Shown piece by piece: positions 1 through 23,550 of a DNA stretch of 64,000 nt. Both the position numbers and the translations under genes were made by a program. This DNA is from Odontesthes bonariensis (taxonomy: Eukaryota > Chordata > Actinopteri > Atheriniformes > Atherinopsidae), in NCBI RefSeq assembly GCF_027942865.1, contig NC_134525.1, positions 21,327,657 through 21,391,656 of the forward strand, in the 5' to 3' direction. The stretch's first letter is position 1, and each line of letters begins with the position of its first letter. A model generated the notes under the pieces. That model was not told the DNA's origin. It saw nothing but the letters and a program-made list of their open reading frames with translations, and did not search any database.

Positions 1-257
1 GTCCATCGCAGGGCCACATAGAGACAAACGAGACAAACAACCATGCACGCTCACACTCACTCCTAAGGACAATTTAGAGATGCCAATCAACCTAACATGC
101 ATGATTTTTTGGACAGTGGGAGGAAGCCGGAGTACCCGGAGAGAACCCACGCATACACGGGGAGAACATGCAAACTCCACACAGAAAGGCCCCAGCTGGG
201 TGTTGAACCTGGAACCTTCTTGCTGTGAGGCGATGGTGCTAACCACCACACCACCGT
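1..257 (-). repeat. Dispersed fish SINE/LINE-like repeat, copy 1
   Basis: This stretch carries the familiar fish repeat in which a tRNA-like head (GTGGTTAGCAC and a GGTTCAA-type box, read on the minus strand near 195-257) is followed by a body about a fixed header: GGAGAACATGCAAACTCC, GGAGTACCCGGAGAGAACCC and the CATGCATG/TTAGAG segment. The left end is cut by the window edge. I recognise the pattern but cannot name the family with certainty. A related copy in the opposite orientation lies at about 1936-2205. Confidence 0.7.
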
Positions 258-1935
258 GCGATTGCATGAACTACTGTGAGCTAATTGTGTTAACTGGCTG
301 CACCTGTGCAAATGTGGATATAAAGCCTTCCTGGGCAGCTGCCACTCTTGCTAATCTGCTTGTATGGTTGAGGTTTTTGAATTTGGTTAAGAATTGGTTT
401 GTTTTTTTGCATTGATTTCAAATGTTTAAAACAGAACAATTGACAGCACATAGAGGTGGTATAGATAAAGTATAACGACAGCTGACCTTAAATGAGGTGC
501 AAAAGGTGGAAAGGTGGAGTCACTGATAAGAGATATGTTAAAGGTTCCCATATTTTCAAAAAGGTCTCACTTATTTTTCAAAACTAGTATTCAATTCAGA
601 ATCTGTTTAAAAACTGAAACAATGTAGGTTTCTGCTGGTTCAGAATCGACTACATTTGGTGACCTACAAGTTATAAATAACACCAGCAACTCTTCTGTTG
701 TAGTGCTGTTTGCAGCATGTTTCTGTTTCTGTATTTGTGTTTTTTTTTTGTTTTTTTTTGCAGTGCAGTAATATTTGTAGCAAAAATGATAAACGTTTTC
801 TCAGTTTCCATGACATTCATCTGTTTACATTAAGCTGCAGTGCATTGATCTCTCTCAGCCAGCTAAAATGTGCCCCTCTTATTGTCAAAGAAAAAACAGC
901 TCGCCCTTCTACCAAAGAGCTGATACTAAGAGGAGCTTTTTAGAAGAAATGGCACCCTGTGATTCATTTGCTTCAACTACTGTGTAACAGCTGCACAAGT
1001 AATCAGATTAAGTATGTTCCATACAAATATATGAAACACTCAATATTACTACAGCATTTGTCCTTGGCTTTAGTCATGTATTCAGTAAGTTGGTAGGTTT
1101 AATCAAAGTGGCAGATGTAGACATTTAGATATCAGTAGCTTATCAGCTACAGAACATTAAATCCAGATGTTTGCTCCTGAAATGACAGCTGTCAGAATCG
1201 CCTCACTGGATGCTTTTATGACAAAACCAGAGCTTAGTTGGTTTTAGTCAGCAGCAGGGAGTCTTATTTTTATCAAAGCTTCGCTATTTTCTTGATGCTC
1301 TGTCCTTACTGCTACAGTAGATTCACACTGACATGCTCTCTCAGTGGATAGAAAAATTGTGTTGGAAATAATCTTGTTTCCTTTTTGAATACCTTAAAGC
1401 ATGTCTGAATCACTTTACAAAATGAAATGAGCTCTGTAACTTGAATGATGATGCAAAGTTTTTAATAAATGTTCCATCGTAGACGAGGGCGCGTACATAA
1501 GGAGGATGAGACCTGCCATAAACAAAAGCCTCATACGAATAACACCTGGCCCTCTTTACAGAAATGAGTTGCAGTACATTCTAGATCATATCTGAACCGG
1601 ATTAAAGCCATAGACTGTATTGCAAAGATGAGGATGGCCACAGTAACCTGACTTTTTGGTTTATAAACTGTTTTTTGAAGCCTTGAGTTTGTCTTTTAGA
1701 AGCCACCATTTTGGGTCAAATTTGAAATGGAAAGGATGGAAACCAACTCCAGTGGGTCATGGTTATGTTTATCCACCTGTCACTCAAAGTAGCCCCACCT
1801 TTAATGACTTTAAAAAGGAACTGAAAACATTAGATGATTCATGACCTGGACTCCCAAAGGTGTTACTGATGCTGGATGTAAATGATATATTAACAGTTAA
1901 ATGTTTCTAACAAGCGTGGTGTCATGTTCCACACA
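258..1935. other. No gene recognised; probable plxdc2 intron or upstream DNA
   Basis: AT-rich unique-looking sequence. I searched both strands for the cysteine-rich PSI exon that should precede the first plxdc2 exon seen at 10817 and did not find it. Open frames here are short, with no splice context or family resemblance. Confidence 0.4.
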
Positions 1936-2205
1936 GTTGTGTGGTGGTTAGCACGGTCACCTCACAGCGAGAGGGTCTCTGCTTCGATTCTCAGCTGGCG
2001 CCTTTCTTTGTGGAGTTCGCATGTCCTCCCTGTGCATGCGTGTTTCTTACCTGGTACTCCAGCTTCCTCCCACCGTCCAAAAACAGGCATGTGAGGATAA
2101 TTGGTTATTCTAAATTGACCACAGGAGTGTGCACCTGCCAGCCCGCCTGCAACCCTGAATTGGATGATGTGGCTATAGAAAATGGACGGGTGTGGCCCCA
2201 TCTTT
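1936..2205 (+). repeat. Dispersed fish SINE/LINE-like repeat, copy 2
   Basis: Opposite orientation to the copy at 1-257. The head GTGGTGGTTAGCACGGTC, the box near CTTCGATTCTC and the body segments (TGGAGTTCGCATGTCCTCCC, CTTCCTCCCACCGTCC) are all visible but diverged, so this is an older copy. The A-box/B-box-like spacing suggests a tRNA-derived, Pol III-type head. Confidence 0.6.
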
Positions 2206-3267
2206 TTCTGGTGCAGAGAATAACACCATGTGGTTGGTTGATTTATAAAACTGATATGTACTGACAGATATTGTTGATGGCAACCTGACAGTCATTCAGT
2301 TGATGGTTAAGTTGAATGAATTAAAAGTAAAGTCTTTGAATTTACAATCATCAAATTAAGAAGCAATCTCTGTAATAATTTCTGAATGCTTAAGTAACAG
2401 TTGGGAACGTTGCATTGAAAATACATTGCAATGTTCCTACTACTCTATGAATATTTTTTCCGCTTAAAAAGACAAATTGACTCATGGGAATCGATTCAGC
2501 CTCTTTATCAAAGAAGGAAACTTGATAGATTTCGGTGTTGCTGGAGAATCTCCAGCCTAGTTTTATTTTGCACATGGTCCAGGTAGCTTTCCACAAAATA
2601 ACATTTTAAAGTCTGTTAAAGACTCTTAATGTGCCGTAACTTCATCCTGCTCTGATATGTATGCATTAGAGAGAGAGCAGTTAACAGTGAAGCAAATTAG
2701 ACATCCAATTCCTCTGGCTGAAATACAAACAGAGGAAGGAGTTTATCTGATTAAAAGGCTAAAGGTTGGAACTATAACATCTGAGTAAATGCACTAGAGG
2801 GCTTTTCACCATGCAAAGGATGACAGCATGTCTTCTATCAATAAGTGAGACTGAAATAACAACTAAAACTAGAAAATTTCTGAAAAAATTTTGGATGGGT
2901 GCCAATCTACTGCCCGTCCAATAAAAAAATATTTTAGTTAAGTTAAAGTCGAGAGTCTCCTGTCGCATATAAACTTTGAATGAGGTCTCTGCGATGTCGG
3001 ATGGCTGAGTTATGGCAACTTAAAAACAGGGCAGTTTCTGCCATTTAGGCAAAAGTGTCTTCTTTTTCTCTCCTTATGACCATGATTTTTAATCCTGATG
3101 CATATGCATGGAACAATCCCTATAAAGTTGAGAGTCTCCTGTCACATATAAACTTTGAATGAGGTCTCTGTGATGTCGTATGGCTGAGCTTTGAGGCCTC
3201 CAAAACAGGGCATTTTTTTTTTTAGCATTTTTGGCTCGTTAAGTGCTTTTTAATAGATTTTTCAATG

Positions 3268-3298
3268 GAATTTTGGGTCTCTGTGAGACCCAAAATTC
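3268..3298. repeat. 14-bp-stem hairpin
   Basis: GAATTTTGGGTCTC (3268-3281) and its exact reverse complement GAGACCCAAAATTC (3285-3298) are separated by three bases. It lies inside the composite repeat just before the 21-bp tandem array. Confidence 0.8.
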
Positions 3299-3351
3299 TC
3301 TGAGACAGGTCTTCTGAAGATAGTTTGTAGATGTTAGATGAATTTGTAGCG

Positions 3352-3519
3352 GCGAACTGTCCCTTTAAAGAGGCGAACTATCCCTTTAAAGCTGCGAACT
3401 GTTCCTTTAAAGCGGCGAACTGTCCCTTTAAAGAAGAGTTCTGTACCTTTAAAAAGGCGAACTGTCCCTTTAAAGCAGCGAACTGTACCTTTAAAGAGAC
3501 GAACTGTCCCTTTAAAGAG
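3352..3519. repeat. 21-bp minisatellite, eight units
   Basis: Eight head-to-tail units of exactly 21 bp start at 3352, 3373, 3394, 3415, 3436, 3457, 3478 and 3499. The consensus is close to GCGAACTGTCCCTTTAAAG plus two variable bases. Because 21 is a multiple of three, frames on both strands stay open, giving a seven-residue repeat such as ANCPFKE on the plus strand. That openness follows from the repeat and is not evidence of a gene. Unit 5 is the most diverged. Confidence 0.95.
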
Positions 3520-5439
3520 GTAGCTAAGGCATCTGGAAGGCACAAAATGGCTCCTGAAAGGCTCCATGTTGGCCTTTTCCTCCTAAGCAGTCTGTCCAGA
3601 GAGTCTCTATTATGAGGAGAGGGAAAACTGGCGGCTATTTCCGGGTGGTACTGCACTGTAGGGGCGCCAACGAAGCAGTGCAAAGCACGCCGAACTCTAT
3701 GGTGGTACTATGAAATCCACCTTAGATGCAGCCATTGCTTTTGATAGAATTTTTTATATTTTCTCATTTTAATTTTCCTAAAGGCAGGATAAATTATCCT
3801 TTCAAACGGCACTTGGTTTGATTTTTTTAGACTCACTAGATTTGTTTAAAATACACATTTATTGTCAGTATTGCATCCCGAGTGACGTCACGCATGTGGC
3901 ATCACTTTACGGCATGGTCAGTCCTAGCGCTGAGCTAGCAGAGAGGGGTTGGCTCAAATAGTTACAGATTTCAGCACAGCCCTTTTACATACTCTCTGAC
4001 TAGCCTCTGGTTTAGCTTTGGTTGTTGTTAGCGGCACCAGGTTAGTACTCTGGCACAGTGGACGAGTGCCGTAAAGCAGCCGGTCGTAATCAGCCGTGCA
4101 TTCTTCAGATTCCGTTAGCTAGATGCTAGCGGATACTGACTCGCAAATGCCAGACCTGTAAGAAAACAGAAAGATATAACTCCCAGGTTATTGTACTTTC
4201 GATATAAATCCACATCCCTCTGTCAGAAATCACAGCATTATTTTCAGGTTTCAGCCGCTAGCGGGGACATTTTTTGAGTTATTAGCGCCAGCCCTATGGA
4301 AAATGGTCATTCTGCACTCGCTCGCCAGCGCCCCCAGAGAAAATCAACTGAACTGCAGCCAAATTTTTTATAATGGGGCGAATAGGAAGTGGAACGGCTG
4401 TCTGTAAAAGGGCTGTGGTCTGTCTCAGCCCTGAGCAGGCTGTTAAGCTTGTTGCTAGGAGACAGCTCGTTAAGCAGCACCAACTGACAGCTGCTCCAAC
4501 TGACACAGACTTCTCCCTGCTTAAAATGAAGCCTTTCTGATTTCCGCCTACTTTCTCGAACAAACGGTCACAGCTCGAAAAGTAAAGCTCGAATCCGTAT
4601 CATTTTTGTACCGTGAGCGCCACAAGGGACGGCCGAATCCAGCGGTGTGATTTTCATTCGGCTAACCCCTCGGGCTCGTTTTAAATGGCAGTTTTAAAAT
4701 CATATTTAAACACTGATTTTAGGATTTTAGCCATTTATAATGGGATTGAGGGACGGAACTATGCGCTCAGAGGCAATTTGTGATAAATCTGTGTGGCAGA
4801 GGTCAATGAGTGTGACATTGTGTGAAAGAGGACAAAAATACCTACGTTTTGTGATTAAATTTGTCCAGATCGGCCAGATATTTCAGACATGAGAGAGTTT
4901 TGTTTGACGAATCCGTGATTAATGATTTTTAGTGAGGGCTTGAGTGCGAGACGCCAGATCTGAGATTTTGGTACCCTCAAACGTAAACTGCCGTCGTGTC
5001 AAAGCCGTATTGAATATATTCAAACCCTTCAATTCAGTTATAGCCGAGAGTCTCGTGTCACTTACAAACTTTGAATGAGGTCTGTACGATGCTGTATGGC
5101 TGAGTTATAAGGCCTCTAAAAATTCCTTTTTCAAGCTCGTTAAGGGTCCAAATCGCTATTTTTTGACTTTTTGATGGGGATTCCCTGTTTAAATTTTCTG
5201 ACGTTTTCCCATTTTTCCAGAATTCCTTTTGACTAATGAGAAAGAAAAGTCATTCCACACTATTCCCGATCAATGCGCACCTAACGGTGCACTTTTTATG
5301 TCGGTCGGACCTTCGCTGCCAGACTAGTAGCGCGCCGAACTTTAGGGCGGAAACGGGAGAATAACTAGAAAGAGCTGTTCCTGCGAAACAGCTGTGAGAA
5401 TGCATGAGCTGAATTACCATGCTAAAATATCTTAAGAAG

Positions 5440-5840
5440 CTAAAAAAAAGCTAAAACAGCTGAAGAAGCTAAAGCTGAAGTAGCTGAAGAAGCTAAAGCT
5501 AAAGGAGCTGAAGAAGCTAAAGCTGAAGGAGCTGAAGAAGCTAAGAGCTAAAGGAGCTAAGAAAAGCTAAAAGAAGATAAAAGCTGAAGAAGCTAAAATA
5601 AGCTAAAACAGCTGAAGAAGCTAAAATAAGCTAAAACAGCTGAAGAAGCTAACAGCTGAAGGAGCTAAAGCTAAAACAGCTGAAGAAGCTAAAGCTAAAG
5701 GAGCTGAAGAAGCAAGCAGCTGAAGGAGCAAAAGAGTTAGAGTTAGAAGTTAGCTAAAGAAGCTAAAAAAGGCTAAAACAGCTAAAGAAGCTAAAAGAAG
5801 CTAAAAGCTGAAAGAGCTATGGAAGCTAAAGAAAGCTGAG
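5440..5840. repeat. GCTAAAG/GCTGAAG purine-rich tandem repeat
   Basis: About 400 bp of imperfect repeats built from GCTAAAGAA, GCTGAAGAA and GCTGAAGGA units of roughly 9-15 bp, strongly purine-skewed on the plus strand. It belongs to the composite repeat region and has no splice context. Related looser forms (GATTTGAAGG, GCTGAAAGTATGCTGAA) continue to about 7300. Confidence 0.85.
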
Positions 5841-5969
5841 AAGAAACAGGAGTTTGAAGTTGAAATGACATTTAAAAGATGAAAGTGTAATGATTTCGAG
5901 CTAGAAAGAGTTGAAATGGCTGAAAGTATGCTTAAATAGTTACAAAAAAACTTTTTTTTTTCATTTTGA

Positions 5970-6042
5970 GCTGACATCCTGGGGATTGAACCCGGGCCAC
6001 CTGCACGAAAGGCTGGTAGGGTTACCATTAAGCCATTTCGTT
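5970..6042 (-). other. tRNA-like module (tRNA-Glu-like pseudogene or SINE head)
   Basis: Read on the minus strand there is an A-box-like ATGGCTTAATGG, a plausible anticodon stem-loop with loop CTTTCGT (anticodon UUC, Glu), and a T-arm/B box GGCCCGGGTTCAATCCCC. The 5' acceptor strand does not pair with the 3' strand (GGATGTCA), so it is not a functional tRNA. A T-run lies about 25 bases beyond its 3' side. It is embedded in the composite repeat and is probably a tRNA-derived component of it. Confidence 0.5.
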
Positions 6043-6135
6043 GTGTTACACCGGAAGTGCATTTGACCTAGTTAAAGACTACACAGACAGACACAGAGCT
6101 AGCTGCTGCAGCCGCGGGCAAATCTGACTGTCTTC

Positions 6136-6478
6136 AAACACGTTTTGTGAGAAAAGTTGAATAGCTAGAAAGATAATTTTAACACCGTTAGAAGCAGAAG
6201 GCTTAGAGGAACTTAGCAAAGTAGTTTTACATCTGTGGAGTGAACTATATTTAAATCGAAACAGGTTGAACACACACAACATATATGGAGAGATGAGACG
6301 GCCGCCCGCCGATCGCGGGAGAGAAATGACACCGAACACTGACTTCAAATACATCTTGTGAGAAAAGTTGAGCAGCTAGAAAAATAATTTTAACACCATT
6401 AGAAGCAGAAGGCTTAGAGGAACTTAGCAAAGTAGTTTTACATCTGTGGAGTCAACTATATTTAAATCCAAGCAGTTT
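6136..6478. repeat. Direct duplication of a ~120-bp module
   Basis: The segment starting near CACGTTTTGTGAGAAAAGTT at about 6138-6260 is repeated at about 6352-6478. Shared stretches include AAATAATTTTAACACC, AGAAGCAGAAGGCTTAGAGG and TAGTTTTACATCTGTGGAGT. The copies differ by scattered substitutions, and the spacer holds a GC-rich patch (GGCCGCCCGCCGATCGCGGG). Confidence 0.85.
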
Positions 6479-6757
6479 GAAACACTTGAAGCTGATTCAA
6501 AAATGGCAGATTTCCTCAAAATTTGACAAGTTCTTCAAGCTTAAAGGCTCATAGTTCAAAATCTGTACGTGTGAGCTCTTTAAGAGTTACATTGGCTGAA
6601 AGAGGACAAGTTTTCCTACATTTTAAGGTATAATTTGTTTCTCTCAGTTAAACTGTATGAAAGTTATAGTAATTTGTTTGAAAAGTTGAAACTTATCAGC
6701 ACTGCTGAATGTCTCACTCTAAAATCCAAGAAGGAGCTTCATTTTCCTATTTTTTAA

Positions 6758-7066
6758 ACTGTCATATTTCAAAATTGGCTGAATATTTTTAAAAGATGAA
6801 ACAATTGGTAACAGCTGAATGTCTTATGAACATTTTAAAATTTGAATGGTGTCTCTAGGTTAAAGTATGCTGAAGCAGTTACGATTTGAATAGATTTGAA
6901 GATTTTGAAGGATTTGAAAGCATTTGAAGATAAGGATTTGGAGAACTTAATTTTCATATTTTTGAAACTGTCATATTTCAAAATTGGCTGAATATTTTTA
7001 AAAGATGAAACAATTGGTAATAGCTGAATGTCTTATGAACATTTTAAAATTTGAATGGTGTCTCTA
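6758..7066. repeat. Direct duplication of a ~100-bp module
   Basis: The block beginning AACTGTCATATTTCAAAATT at about 6758-6860 is repeated nearly unchanged at about 6966-7066, including AAAAGATGAAACAATTGGTA and GTCTTATGAACATTTTAAAA. A GATTTGAAGG-type degenerate run follows each copy. Confidence 0.85.
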
Positions 7067-7361
7067 GCTGAAAGTATGCTGAACTAGTTAAGATTTGAAA
7101 GATTTGAAAGGATTTTAAAGGATTTGAAGAGATTTGAAAATTTAACATTAGTTTCAATGGGAAAAAAGTTGAACAAAAAGCTTAATATCTTAAAAAGTTG
7201 AAAAGTTACAAACACCAAAAATACATTCCCATCAAGAGCTGAATGAGCTGAACATTTTGATACCAAATTTGTTGAAATAGCTCAAAGTATGCTGAAGTAG
7301 TTGAATGCCAAAAAACGGCGGAATAATAATAATAATAATAAAGAGAAACAGAAACTTAATA

Positions 7362-7386
7362 GTGAGAATGCTTCATGCATTCTCAC
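7362..7386. repeat. Terminal palindrome of composite repeat
   Basis: GTGAGAATGC and GCATTCTCAC form a 10-bp stem around TTCAT. A related half (GTGAGAATGCATGAG) occurs near 5395, so the span of about 5395-7386 may be one element bounded by this motif. The palindrome follows a short AAT microsatellite at 7322-7340. Confidence 0.6.
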
Positions 7387-7392
7387 AATAAG

Positions 7393-8487
7393 AGTCTGGC
7401 ACAATAGTAAGATGTTTGCCTATGCCTTTGGCATTGGCACCCATAATAACTCGATCTAGCCATCTTGCTGTGACTGTTTGGAAAACCTGAGCAGAAACAT
7501 TCTCCCTGGTGGACTCATTTATATTCAAATGAGGCTTCTCAGCCCTTTTCTAATTAACGACACTGTGGCTCATTGCGTTAGATGGCAACTGGCTTAGATG
7601 GATGCTATGAGAAGGAACAAAACACAAGTTACCCTCAGGGACAACTTAGAGCAGACCTGCTTGGTTGCAATTTGCCTCATTCTACTTCCTTCTCTACTCT
7701 CTCGGGGGGAAAAAGCAGACAGGGAAAAGAAGGGGATTAAGCGGAGGAATCTGTCTCGCCTGATTGAGCAGATGGAGTGGGGGGTGGTGTTAAAGAAATG
7801 GGATGATTTGAGAGGCAGAAAGATGAAAATGGACTTCTTCACACTGGTCCATTACCACAACAATATGCTCACTAGACGATATGGGCCTGCTGGAGACTTT
7901 TCACGTCAACAACGGGTTCCTGTGCTGTGCGTCTGTCATGTTTGTGTGGATACTGCTACACTTCAGAGGCTTTTTACTCTCATTTAATTTGACAGAACAC
8001 AGTGTGAGTGGGTTTGCTGCTTAGCATGCTAACTTTGCCTCCCAGACATGACACTGTGTGCCAAGGCACACAGAATAATGGCGAGTTATACGTTTGAACT
8101 GTTCACAGCAGAGAGGCTGACTAACCTCTGCCTCAATCTCAGACCGTGACCCACAGTTGACTCAGCAGCACCGTTGTCCCAAGTCCACATGACCCCTTGA
8201 AATCTACTCTCAAATCCCACATCTTCATGCTGTACAAAACTGCTCCCTCTTTAAGATCTTTAGATCTGAACCTCAGAGGGAGGCAGGGAGTGGGAGGTGC
8301 AGATGTTTGCTTCCCAGCATGATTCAGACGAGAAAGGCCTTGAAGTATTAACTATTGCTCAACAAATTTGTTCCAGAGACACTGAGCAGTTTTTCAACGT
8401 CAGTGTGCAGTTGTGCAGTTCTTCAAACCACAGATACGCGTCATCTCTATGCTTCTTAGCCACACTAGCCTGGTCTCATTCCTGACT
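7393..8487. other. No gene recognised
   Basis: The longest open frame here (7598-7987, 129 codons) has no recognisable domain, no splice context and an unremarkable composition. I treat it as chance. Nothing else was recognised. Confidence 0.4.
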
Positions 8488-8489
8488 TA

Positions 8490-8600
8490 TCACCTACTGA
8501 CGTCTTGCTCAGTCTTGGCATACAGCTTGATGTCGTCCATGTAGAGGAGATGGCTGATGGTTGCTCGACTTCGGAACCAGTATCCATAGTCACTCTTTGT
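8490..8600 (-). mobile_element. Non-LTR retrotransposon (LINE) reverse-transcriptase fragment
   Basis: The minus strand encodes a short piece with ISHLLYMDDIKLYAK, the YxDD catalytic motif of non-LTR reverse transcriptases, preceded by SDYGYWFRSRAT. Flanking frames lose similarity, so only about 35 codons survive. The clade is not assigned. The A-rich AAAAC-type sequence at 8640-9030 may belong to an adjacent repeat. Confidence 0.75.
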
Positions 8601-9314
8601 TGTAACGTGGCTGAGGAGGTTCAGGTCAATGCAGAACAATGGTGGAGGCGAGGAAGTAGGACCACGATGCAGACATGGAGCAGGAGCCAGGAGGCAAAAA
8701 TGATTTGAAAGCTTTACTACAAAAAACAACCAGGGAAACCAAAAACACAATGCAAAGAAAAGTTTAGACTGACTAGACTGAAGGAAAGGTACAAGGGGTT
8801 AGAAATGGTGATGATTTGACAAATGCTGAGGAATAAACCGGGAGGCTAAATACTGTGGGGAGAGTGATTAGTGAATGACTGCAGCTGAGGATAACTAAAC
8901 ACGGGTGAAGGGAGAGGAGCTGTCTAAACTGGAGAGAGACTGGGGAAGTGAGTGAGGAAATGACAGAACCTAAACAAGAAACAGAATGGAAAAAAACCAT
9001 CAAAACAACACGGAACATGGCAGTTAATCCCATGTTTGATCATCTTTGTTACTTAGACCTCTGCCAGTACCTGGTCTTGGACTCAATTTTTGTGAAACCA
9101 CTATCTGTGAAATCCACCTCACTTACTGTCTGACTGACTTTGATTCCTGCCTTGCCAATAAACCCAGTTTTGGGGTTTTGCTCTGAGCAGTCGATGATCC
9201 TTGAGTCTTTTCTCTCACAATTTCCAAAGTCTGAGATAATCTCTGTTTGTTGATGTATAGTAAAGGCCTTCTTGTTATGACACTTTTACGATATCTTTCG
9301 GAAACAGCATCTTC

Positions 9315-9707
9315 AGGCTGCGGCTACACGAAAACGTTTTTCACTGTAAACGATACTTTTTCTTATCGTTTCGCTGTCGCGGCCACACGGAGCCGGCGTT
9401 CCCACTACCCCAAAACGATAGTTTTTGAAAACGGGTTCCAGAGTGGGAAAGTTTGAAAACGGCCTCGTTTCGTTTCCATTGTTACAGCTAAAACGTTTTT
9501 GCGTCAGTCAAACGTTGACGCTGTGAGCCAATTTTAACACTTCTCTATTGTCTCACAGCGTGGCGTGACACAGTGGCGTGTGTACTGCATCGTTTCATCG
9601 TTTCCATCCGTTTTCGTCTGGACAGCAGCGCGTTTCCGTGTGGTCGCAAGAATTTTCGTACCCGTTTTCAAAAAAAACCTCGTTTCGTTTTCGTGTAGCC
9701 GTAGCCT
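9315..9707. mobile_element. 393-bp MITE, copy 1 of a tandem pair
   Basis: It is bounded by terminal inverted repeats starting AGGCTGCGGCTACACG and ending CGTGTAGCCGTAGCCT, continuing as ...AAAACG/CGTTTT... for 21 matches in 22. The interior has many AAAACG/CGTTTT motifs and no coding capacity. No clear target-site duplication was seen, so the superfamily is unassigned. The copy at 9782-10174 has the same length. Confidence 0.85.
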
Positions 9708-9781
9708 CAGTTTGACTCTGAGGATGGAGAGGAAGGATGCAAGTAATCCCCCTTCTCTCTTTTTTCAATTGCATCTGACTC

Positions 9782-10174
9782 AGGCTGCGGCTACACGAAA
9801 ACGTTTTTCACTGTAAACGATACTTTTTCTTATCGTTTCCCTGTCGCGGCCACACGGAGCCGGCGTTCCCACTACCCCAAAACGATAGTTTTTGAAAACG
9901 GGTTCCAGAGTGGGAAAGTTTGAAAACGGCCTCGTTTCGTTTCCATTGTTACAGCTAAAACGTTTTTGCGTCAGTCAAACGTTGACGCTGTGAGCCAATT
10001 TTAACACTTCTCTATTGTCTCACAGCGTGGCGTGACACAGTGGCGTGTGTACTGCATCGTTTCATCGTTTCCATCCGTTTTCGTCTGGACAGCAGCGCGT
10101 TTCCGTGTGGTCGCAAGAATTTTCGTACCCGTTTTCAAAAAAAACCTCGTTTCGTTTTCGTGTAGCCGTAGCCT
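9782..10174. mobile_element. 393-bp MITE, copy 2 of a tandem pair
   Basis: Same orientation and length as the copy at 9315-9707. By eye I find a single substitution (TTTCGCTGTCG against TTTCCCTGTCG). The 74-bp spacer is unrelated to either outer flank, so this is not a simple segmental tandem duplication that carried flanks along. The near identity implies recent activity or gene conversion. Confidence 0.85.

Positions 10175-23550
<13,376 letters not shown>

Larger units (their letters stand above)
2937..7392. repeat. Composite non-coding repeat with recurring modules
   Basis: Several modules recur in this block. One of about 80 bp (GAGAGTCTCCTGTC ... ACTTTGAATGAGGTCTCTG ... TATGGCTGAG) appears at about 2945-3025, 3128-3205 and, more diverged, 5045-5115. 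Long GCTAAAG/GCTGAAG runs fill 5440-5840. Two further duplicated segments follow, then a short AAT microsatellite and a terminal 10-bp palindrome at 7362-7386. It looks like one or a few large non-autonomous mobile or satellite-like units. No transposase or other protein was recognised. The left boundary is uncertain. Confidence 0.55.

Noticed and set aside
3331-3683. Three overlapping open frames on both strands
   Set aside because: All produced by the 21-bp period of the minisatellite, which keeps frames open.
5440-5840. Regular repeats considered as a CRISPR-like array
   Set aside because: No constant repeat with unique spacers; units are degenerate and contiguous, in a vertebrate genome.
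7598-7987. 129-codon plus-strand open frame
   Set aside because: No domain, no splice context, no conserved pattern; likely chance.
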